Source of the DNA: Diphasiastrum complanatum
Taxonomy: Eukaryota; Streptophyta; Lycopodiopsida; Lycopodiales; Lycopodiaceae
Direction of reading: 5' to 3'
Length of the DNA: 64,000 bases
Assembly (NCBI GenBank): GCA_029204225.1
Contig: CM055092.1
Span: 40,948,016 to 41,012,015 of the forward strand
In this document: one piece after another, positions 55,501 to 64,000 of the stretch
Layout: every line of letters starts with the position of its first letter
How positions within the stretch are numbered: the stretch's first letter is position 1
The notes under the pieces: generated by a model
What the model saw: the letters and a program-made list of their open reading frames with translations, nothing else
Database searches by the model: none
Told to the model about the DNA's origin: nothing
Made by a program: the position numbers and the translations under genes

Positions 55501-57562
55501 AGAGATGGGCACACAATAAACATAAGGAATTGTCAACAACTTGGCGTGAGGTGGAGGAAGATCATGTGTTTGGCGAAGTGAATTTTACAAATGCTTTTAA
55601 ATCTAGCAATCCACACCATCTTGGAATCATTTTGATTTCACTTAAAGTTCAAAGAACAAGAAAGGAGGGAAAGTGCCATTGTAGAGAGAGGGGCAAGTGA
55701 CTCATGGAGATTTCCAAAGAGGCCCAATTACGAGGTCATAAAGTCTATGAGCAGGAGTTTCAAAATTTGTTAGCTTGAAAGAGGGCCAAAAGGGGTAGGC
55801 TCAATGTGGATAAAGCTTGAGGCACTCATAGAGCATAGGCAAGAGATTTTGTGGCAAGGACAAAAAGGTATGGTAGAGTGGGCAACCTTGTTTGATGCCA
55901 CAATGGAGGGGAAAGGGCAAGAAGAGGGAACCACCAATGTGTAAAGAGGAGGCGGCATTGAAGTAGAGCATTTGGCAAGGTACGAGAAGGAGAAATACCA
56001 AAATAATAATAGTGATGAAAAATGAGTTAGAATAAAAGTAGAACTATTGTGCTACTATATTGTGGGTTTGATCAGTGGATTAGCACTAGTTGGCCTCGCC
56101 ATGAGGCAAGTTGACGTGACACATGTCCCGTCAACAACAACCTGGGCCATGTATGGGTTGCCAAAAAAAAGCTATATGCACAGCGTATTTTGGTTTCAGA
56201 AATACAGTTGCTATGTGAGCTTGGTGTGGGAGAGTGCTTTTTGTGTGGGTGTTACTCCGTTTCATGATCTATGATCTTGTTTTAAGCAAATTTTAACTTG
56301 GTATCATATCAGAGCTGGACATGGATTATGAACATGAATTGTACACAATACAGAGTAGCCATTGAAGAGAGCTTCGAGAGAATGGTTTTTTTTAGAGTTC
56401 GAGGTTTGCAATGGCCAGAAAGTGGAAAAGTGAAGCACTCATGCACTGTTTCAGACATACGGAGGCTTGTCAGGCTCAATACAAGGATCCTTAGCCTGTG
56501 CATAGCAATAGACAGAGTTAGAACGGGCGAAACTGCAAATTTTGTAGCTAGTTTGTAAAAAGGACCAAGCGAGGGTTACAATTTCCTCATAGAATCGACG
56601 ATATTTTCACCATTCGTGCACTATCTTGGATGTCATAAGGACAAGAAGGTAGTCTTTCTAACCCATCAATTAGCCATGGATAAACTCTGAGTTTTCTATC
56701 ATAGAATTTCTCACTATTGGATAACCTAGCATTTTTGTGAGAAAAAGCAAAAAACAAAAAAAAAGCATTTTCTAAGTTGGCTTTATCTCACCATCTCTTT
56801 ACCAAATTTGGCAAATAAAAGTTCTACAGACTCATAATGACTAGGGCAACCTCAGCCCAGGTTGGGTCTTGATCACATCAAGAACAACTAAAAAGCAAGC
56901 TAGTTTGAGCAAAAATCCACCTTGTAGGCGTGGCCATGACAAAGGAGAGAGAGATGTGCTAGCAGGTCACGTGCACCCCCCAATGGAGGTGATGAAGTAG
57001 TGCGCGGAGGGTGTTATCTGTTGGAAGTTTTTGATTCAACACCCATATTTGCTCTCTAGTACATGATAGGGCTCCATTTTAACCAACGGTAAAGATTAAG
57101 TGAGGCTTTGGTAGCCAAGATGGAGTACTTTTGAATGAATGGCCAAGATTAGCTTGAAGGGACCCGAAGTGCCTTGAAGAGTAAAACAGCCTTCAACTTC
57201 ATTAAAAATCTTTAGTTTGAAGGGACCCAATATTGTGAAATTCACGAAGAGTAAAGTTTCTTCACCAAGAGGAAACGGTTCATTTCTTTAAAAAGCCCTT
57301 ATTTTCACCTCCTTTAAGGAATTTAGGCCAAACAAAGGGATGCAGACTCCAAACCAAGGGCACCTGAACTGTACCTACAAGTATGGTTAGGAGTAAGAGG
57401 TGAAAGGCATTTCACAATAGGAAACCGACTTGGCTTGTGAATTGCCACCTAAGCAACATGAGGGCTTGGTGTGAAATTTTAGCAGGTCATTAAAATGAGT
57501 TTCCAACTTCGCCATTGTACTCAAGATACCTCTTTTAGCCTACGGTTGCAATTTTAGACATT
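55501..57562 (+). other. Possible LTR and leader of a plus-strand copia element
   Basis: There is no coding signal. A primer-site-like TTGGTATCATATCAGAGCTG occurs near 56,299, resembling TGGTATCAGAGC with a small internal duplication. It is followed 1.26 kb later by a gag start. That order suggests an LTR upstream of 56,299, but its ends could not be identified. Confidence 0.3.
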
Positions 57563-58206
57563 TTGGAGATGACGAACATGGGAGAGTCCATTTTGAGTGA
57601 AAATAGCAAATTGGACAAGATTTCCAACTATATAATGTGGAAGTTCAAAATGAAAAACATTCTAATAGAGAAGGAAGTGTGGGATGTCATCACAGGCGAT
57701 GAGAGTGAAGACTGCCAAATGAAGCAGACATCAAAGTGGTCGACAGGAAGATGGGAAGAGCATTGACCTTTATCAATCTATCAGTGAAGGACCACATCAT
57801 TACTCCCATAAGCGATGTTCTTACTCTAAGATAGGCATGGAATGTGCTAAATGAGCAGTTTGAGATGTCAAATCCATCAAGGATTATGTTTTTGAAGTCA
57901 AAGTTGAATAGTGCTCGAATGGATCAAGGAGAACACATTCAAGCTTATAAAAACCAGAATCAAGACAATGAGAGATGAACTACATTAGTGAGCGCATACG
58001 TCATGTTGAGCTGGTGCACAATGCATTGTGCAACATTGCAGAGCCCTATCAGATGTTCGTGAGTGGGATAGCAACAAGAGAAAGACTACCAACCTTTGAT
58101 GAGCTCACAAGGATCTTGATGCAAGAGGAGCAACGACAAGAAATGGTGAAAGCTTGTCGTGCTTCTGTAGAAGAAAGAGCAATAGTGCTTTGCTTACGAC
58201 TGTTTC
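57563..58206 (+). pseudogene. Copia gag remnant, plus strand
   Basis: From about 57,569 the frame reads GESILSENSKLDKISNYIMW, then KFKMKNILIEKEVWDVITG, the opening of plant copia gag (DUF4219/UBN2 type). After a stop at 57,764 pieces continue in other frames to 57,975-58,200 (LVHNALCNIAEPYQMFVSGI, then LPTFDELTRILMQEEQRQEM). It ends at about 58,206, where it meets the RNase H end of another copia in the opposite orientation. Dead fragment. Confidence 0.6.
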
Positions 58207-60925
58207 AAAATATAGGACCGTCATTGAGGAAGAATGTAAAGTTAGATGTGGATTTATGAATATCTTCATCTCCTCCCCAGCTTGCATCAAAATATCCACT
58301 GAGTCGATGGAGATTGTCGTTGTCGACTCCTCCACACTGGTCTGTTATAGCTCGTATATACCTCATGACTCTTATAAGAGCCTTCCAATGGGTGATGCCA
58401 GGATTAGCCATGAATAGGCTAAGTGAGCTGATTGCAAAAGCAATATCAGGTCTTGTCCAAATGACCATTGCATACATGAGAGATCCAAGTATCGATTGAT
58501 ACATATATTCTCTCATTTGCTCCTCTTCTTGCTTGGTCTAAGGACATTGCTTCTTTGACAATCGTAGGCTTGGATCCATCAGTGAGTGAGCTAATTTACA
58601 ATCGATTAGACTATATCTGACAAGAGAGTTGCAAAGATACATTTGTTGAGTATTATAGATCAACTATCTCGCTCTGTCTCTATGGATTTGAATGCCCAGA
58701 CAATAGTGAGTTCGCCCAGATCGGTCATGTCGAATTCGGAAGACAACATCTGTTTTTAGCATCTTTCACCAGATTGGTACTGTTGCTGAAAAGCAACATG
58801 TCATCGACGTACAAGGTGATAATAATGAACTGCACTAACTTGAAGCAAACATTAAAATTGGCAATGCTTGCTTGAAAACATGTCTAATAAGGAACGTGTT
58901 GATCCTCTGAAACCAAACTCTGGGTGATTGCTTCTAGCCATAAAGTGTCTTATGAAGTTTATAGACATGATGCTTCATACTTTCAAGAACGTATCCTTCA
59001 AGCTATACCATGTAGATGTCTTTTTTGATGACTCCATTCATATAAGTTATTTGTACATCGAGTTGATGTACTTCAAGGTCGGCTACAACATCATATGATA
59101 GGAGAGTTCGGATGACTACAGGATGTGAATCCTCATGCTATTAGTCAGGCCTTCCTTCAATCAATAGATCCATTGGCATTGTATTGAAGAATAATCTATG
59201 TCCATCGCTTCTCTCCAGAGATCAAAGTCTGGTAGGCTAAGTGCCTCTTCGACAATAGTCAGTCCCTGTATTAAAAGACAGACAGACTCAAGAATATACC
59301 TCGTGGGCTACGTGCGCACTCGGTTCGATCTTCTTGGAGGTGGCATCGGTTGATGATCCAATCCTTGGACTTGTTGTTGCTGAGTAACAACAACATCTTC
59401 GTAAGACTCGCTGTCAACGAGTAGTTGATCGACTATGGGCACGCTTGAGCCAGAGGCTCGAATTGTTGTGTCAAAGCCAGGTGTTGAAGGTTCGCATGGA
59501 ACTTTACCTTTGTCTTTGAAGTTGTTGAACTGATCTTTGGTAAAGACTGTATCCTTGCTGAATAAAATCTATTGGGTATCGGGGTCGTACAGCTTGTAAG
59601 TGTTGTCAGAGGAAGTATATCCGATAAGGATGGTCTTAAGACCTTGGAAGTCAAATTTATTCCTTGTCTCCTTCGGGATCTGTGCATAGGCAATGCATCC
59701 AAACACTCGAAGGTTTTTCAATGAAGGTTTAGATCATGTCCAAACCTCATGTGGTGTTTTGTCTGAAAGAGTCTTGGTCGACATCTATTCTAGATGTAAG
59801 CTACCATGGAGAGAGCTTTAGCCCAGAAAGCTCTTTAACAAAGATGTGTGTGCCAGCATGCATTTGGCTGACTCAACTAGAGTACGATTCTTCCTCTCAG
59901 CTAAGCCGTGTGATTGAAGCAAAGAGGGAGTGATAAACTATTGTTCAATGCCTTGGCTATGGCAGTACTCCTTGAGAGATGTACTCTCCACCGTTGTCAG
60001 ACCTCAGGGCTTTAATTTTCTTACTAGTTTCTTTCTCTACATGCTCCTTGAAGATTTTGAAGCAATTGAAAGCTTCTGAAATATTCTTGATAAAATATAC
60101 CATTGTTCTTCTCAAAAATGTATCAATAGAAGTGATGAAATACTTTGCATCCTTCAGTGAACGTTCTGCATTGGGCCATAAATGTCTGTATGTACAACAT
60201 ATAATAATCCTCTAGCAATATGCTTATGACTTGATCTAAATGGTTTCCTAGTCTGCTTATCAACTGAATGGTCTTGACAAACAAGTAATTCGACTTTCCT
60301 ATCTGGATAGTCGAGATCAAGAACAATAGATTGCTTAGACATTTGTAATACAGAAGCATGATTCAAATGATCAAGTCTATAATGCCAAAGTAAACTTTTA
60401 TTGATTTGTACAAAAGTATTGAGAGCTTGACTAGAGGCAGAAAAACAATGACTTAATTTGTACAAGTATCAATGTCTCTTTCTGAGTGCTAGGATCTTGC
60501 CTGTCCTATCGACTACTGATCATATTCAAACTCTACTTTATGTCCTAGATCTATAATTTTGCTTACAGAGAGCAAATTTGTAAAAAGATTTGGTACATGC
60601 AAGACATTAGAAAGGAGTTTGGACTGACCATTTGCAAAGCTCAATCTTACTGTACCTTCACCTTTAATAGCATGTGTGCTATTGTCGCCCAGGTGAACAT
60701 ATCTCTTGGTACTGTAAGGCGTATAGGACTCGAAACAGTCGATATGGCTGTCATGTGTTGTGTGGCTCTGGAATCCAAAAACCAGGAGCTGTTGTTTGAT
60801 GTTTTTTCATGGCTAGTCATGAATGCATCAAGATCCGCATCTTGGTTAGGTTGTGGTGCTTCTGCAGTTGTATTTGCCAGTTGATATAATTGCCCTTTGA
60901 TATTGTTTTTGGCTTGTAGTATGCG
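58207..60925 (-). pseudogene. Copia pol remnant (minus strand, second piece)
   Basis: Read leftward from 60,925: zinc-knuckle tail and protease region (DSRATQHM for DSGATQHM, 60,780), pre-integrase (LWHYRLDHLNHASVLQMS, 60,385), integrase and the VFGCxAYAQIP block (about 59,700). RT debris follows (GVIKKDIYM near 59,030; YGQKQSPRVWF near 58,920), then a late RT/RNase H stretch (YQSILGSLMYAMVIWTRPDI, 58,500) ending FFLNDGPI at 58,207. Many stops. It is closely related to the next element at 60,926-63,972. Confidence 0.75.
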
Positions 60926-63900
60926 AAGTGCTTTGTGGAGTTTACAGACACGATTCTTCATACCTTCCAAAATGTATCCTTCGGGCTAGATCATGTAGAT
61001 GTCTTCTTGTATAACTCCATTCAGATAGGCTGTTTGCACATCAAGTTGATGTACTTCGAGATCGACAGCTGCAACATAAGACAAGAGTGTTCGGATCAAC
61101 GAATGTTTGACTACTGGACTGAAAGTATCATTGTAGTCAACGTTGGGGATCTGAGTGAATCCTTGTGCTACTAGTCTTGCCTTTCTTCGATCAATTGCTC
61201 CGTTGGCATTGTATTTGATCTTAAAGATCCATTTGCAATCAATGATATTGCAGCCAATAGGAGCTTCGACTAGTGACCATGTTTGGTTCTTGATTAGAGA
61301 GGAATACTCTATGTCCATAGCTTCTCTCTAGAGATCAGAGTCTGGTTGGCTGAGTGCCTCTTCGACTGTCATCGGTTCCTGTATCAAGAGAGATACAGAC
61401 TCATGAGTATAGCTTGTGAGCTGTGTGCACACTCGGTTTGATCTTATGGAAGGATTCGATTGATGAACCACTCATAGGACTTGTTGCTGGGTAGCAACAA
61501 CGTCTTCGTCTGATTCGTTGTCAAAAAGTGGGTCGACAATAGACACGCCTGAGCTAGAAGCTTTGATAGTCGTGTCAATGGCAGGTGATGAAGGTTCTCC
61601 TGGAGCAATATCCTTGCCTTTGATGTCGACGAACTTATCCTCGATAAAGACTGTATCTCGGCTATACAAGATTTGCTGGGTATCAGGATCATACACTTTG
61701 TATGTATTATCAGATGAAGTATATCCAATCAGGATGGTCTTGAGGCCTTGGAAGTCCAATTTCTTTCTCGTGTCTTTTGGGATTTGCGCATAGGCAACAC
61801 ATCCAAACACTCTTAGATTCTTCACAGAAGGCTTAGAGCCTGTCCACACCTCGTGGGGTGTCTCGCCTGAGAGGGCCTTGGTCGAACATCTATTCTGGAC
61901 GTAAGTTTCAGTGGAGACAGTTTCGGCCCAGAATCTCTTGGGCAGTGATGCATGCGCTAGCATACATTTGGCTGATTCAACCAGGGTACGGTTCCTCACA
62001 GAAGGCTTAGAGCTTGTCCACACCTTGTGGGGTGTCTTGCCTAAGAGGGCCTTGGTCGAACATCTGTTCTGGACGTAAGTTGCAGTGGAGATAGCTTTGA
62101 CCCAGAATCTCTTGGGCAGCGATGCATGCGCTAGCATACATTTGGCTGATTCAACCAAGGTACGGTTCTTCCTCTCGACTAAGCCATTAGACTAAGGACT
62201 GTAAGGAGTGATGAATTGCTACTCAATGTCTTGGCTTTGGCAGTATCTCTTAAACTCGATAGAGATATATTCTCCACCATTGTCTGATCTTAGAGCCTTG
62301 ATCGTCCGTCCAGTCTTCTTTTTTGCATGCTCCTTGAAGATTCTGAAGCAGTTGAAGGCTTTTGATTTCTTCTTTATAAAGTACACCATAGTCTATCTGG
62401 AAAATTCATTAATAAAAGTTATAAAATACTTCACATGCTTCAACAAAGAATTTTTCATCGGGCCACAAATGTTTGAATGTACAATGTCTAACAATCTTCT
62501 AGCAATATGCTGGTGGCTTGATTTAAATGGTTTCCTAGTCTGTTTACCAACTAGACAGTCTTGACATACAGGTAACTTGACTTTCTCACGAGGATAGTCG
62601 AGATCAAGAACAATAGATTGTCTAGACATTTGTTGTACAACAACATGATTCAAGTGACCAAGTCTATAATGCCAAAGTAGAATTTTATTTGCATGAAAGA
62701 AGTACTGAGTGCTTGACTAGAGGCAGAAAAATAATGATTTAATTTATACAAGTATCCATGCCTCTTTTCGAGTGCTAGGATCTTACCTGTTTTATCAACT
62801 ACTTTGCACTGATCACATTCAAAGTCTACTCTATGTCTTAGATCTATGATTCTGCTTACAAAGAGCAGATTTGTAGACAAATTTGGTACATACAGGACTT
62901 TAGAAAGTAGCTTAGACTGATCATTTGCAAAGCTTAATCTTACAATACCTTTACCTTTAATAGTTTGTGTGCTATTGTCGTCAAGGTGAACATATTTCTT
63001 GGTACTATAAGGTGTATAGGACTCAGAACAGCCAATGAGGCTGGTCATGTGCTGAGTGGCTCCGAAATCCAGGAACCAAGAACTATCGTCGGATGCTCCT
63101 TGATGGCTGGTCATGAAGGCATCATAATCCGCTTCTTGAATAGACTGTGGAGCTTTTGCAGCTGCATTTGCCATTTAATTCGACTGTCCCTTGCTATTGT
63201 TCTTTGCTTGCGGTATCCGGGCGTCTTGAATTTCGTGGTTATTTCGCTTGCAGTATCTGCAGAACAGCTTCTTCTTCGTCTGCGGATTCGACTGTTCTTT
63301 GTGCTATGATGGTTTTTGGTCTGGCTTTGATTGCTTCGGGCCTTTCTTCTTCTGCTGCTTAGTCATGCTCTTGTTGGTGTATAAAGCATGAGAATCAGTT
63401 GAGGAACTTGAGGCTTCATTCCTCTGCGTGTCTTCCTGCAACAACATAGTAATGACTCTCGAAAGAGTCAGTTCTGGATGTGTCGTAATGATCATCACCC
63501 AGTTGTCGTATGAGCTTGGCAAGCTTGTAAGCAGTTGCATCACTGTGTCTTGATCGTTTATGAGAGATCCGACAGCGGCCATTTGCCTTGGCAGGATGTG
63601 ATTCTACAGGGAATCACCATTCGACATCTTGAGGGAGTAACATTTCTTCTTGAGATATAGCTTGGAGGCTGTATCAGGCACTTCGTATAGTGTGCTCAAG
63701 ATATTCCAGACTTCTTTCGATGTTTGGGCCTCAGATACATGGCCGATCTGGGTATCCGTAATGTTGAGGATGATCAGCGCGGAAGCCTTTCCATCCTTCA
63801 GCTTCCATCTGGTGATTCCTGCATCATCCGCTTTGGGTTTCCCTTCTGCTCCTGTAACAACGTCATGTAATTCTTTAGCCATTAGTACAGTTTTCATCTT

Positions 63901-63972
63901 AAAATTCCACAGATGATAATTGTCTCCATCAAGCTTGTCCATGATGGGACTGGCTTTCCCTTGGAAATCCAT
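60926..63972 (-). pseudogene. Copia gag-pol remnant (minus strand, first piece)
   Basis: ATG at 63972 opens gag with the SPIMDKLDGDNYHLWNFKMK block. Gag continues to 63,304 (LTSLPSSYDNWVMIITTHPE), and a knuckle-like CRYCKRNNHEIQDAR lies at about 63,230. Protease has DFGATQHM (DSG changed to DFG), and pre-integrase has VCQDCLVGKQTRKPF (62,560). Integrase carries an internal tandem duplication (61,815-62,167). RT begins with QTWSLVEAPIGCNIIDCKW and LDVQTAYLNGVIQEDIYM (61,010). It then runs in frame at 60,925 into the second piece, losing the RT catalytic box. Inactive. Confidence 0.8.
61815..62167 (-). repeat. Tandem duplication inside copia integrase (about 177-bp unit)
   Basis: Two adjacent copies encode LVESAKCMLAHASLPKRFW, TYVQNRCSTKAL and TPHxVWTxSKPSV, differing by a few residues. 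The reading frame stays open across both. Confidence 0.85.
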
Positions 63973-64000
63973 GTGGAAGATTAGTCTAAGTGATAGAAAA

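Noticed and set aside
56299-56318. Firm copia LTR end at the TGGTATCA-like site
   Set aside because: No CA end at the expected position and no second LTR; kept only as a low-confidence region.

Overview
The window is nuclear DNA of a land plant. It carries plant-type R2R3-MYB exons, Ty1/copia and Ty3/gypsy elements, BED-finger hAT transposons, a LINE and long GA/TA/TG microsatellites. The very long intron and nested repeats suggest a large-genome lineage such as a gymnosperm or fern, but the sequence alone does not settle this.

Backbone: one R2R3-MYB gene on the minus strand spans 8869-53861. Exon 1 (R2 repeat) is 53651-53861 and exon 2 (R3 repeat plus C-terminal region) is 8869-9959. GT-AG borders and codon phase join them exactly, leaving a 43,691-bp intron (9960-53650). 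Almost every other feature between these points is a transposon inside that intron. The transposon cluster runs from about 12,541 to 50,670; both intron flanks look non-repetitive.

Intronic cluster: two hAT-like families dominate. Family hAT-1 has GGTACC/GGATCC-rich subtermini, a small rightward gene for a charged coiled-coil protein, and a convergent four-exon BED/hAT transposase with an unusually long acidic, proline-rich C-terminal extension. The copy at 43,539-49,905 looks intact, with a predicted transposase of 1,336 aa and a small protein of 121 aa. A decayed copy lies head-to-tail beside it (32,666-43,387), and further fragments form an inverted pair at 12,541-19,262. Family hAT-2 has GGACGCGTCC-rich ends and a different transposase exon structure. 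It is present as three damaged copies in inverted and tandem arrangement (19,558-32,620) plus miniature derivatives. Elements of both families abut (TA)n tracts. A LINE interrupts one hAT-2 copy. A very young, internally deleted chromodomain gypsy element (32,735-37,242, LTRs differing at one base of 358, 5-bp target duplication GGTAC) interrupts the older hAT-1 copy.

Flanks: the left side (1-6,310) has a decayed copia element inserted into the gag of a minus-strand gypsy element, next to copia-like debris. This is followed by the MYB downstream region with a perfect 58-bp-arm hairpin and a tandem duplication. The right side has the MYB 5' leader and upstream region (53,862-55,500), then three decayed copia pieces (57,563-63,972) joined head-to-head and as an in-frame chimera. 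No rRNA, tRNA, CRISPR or other structured RNA gene was recognised.
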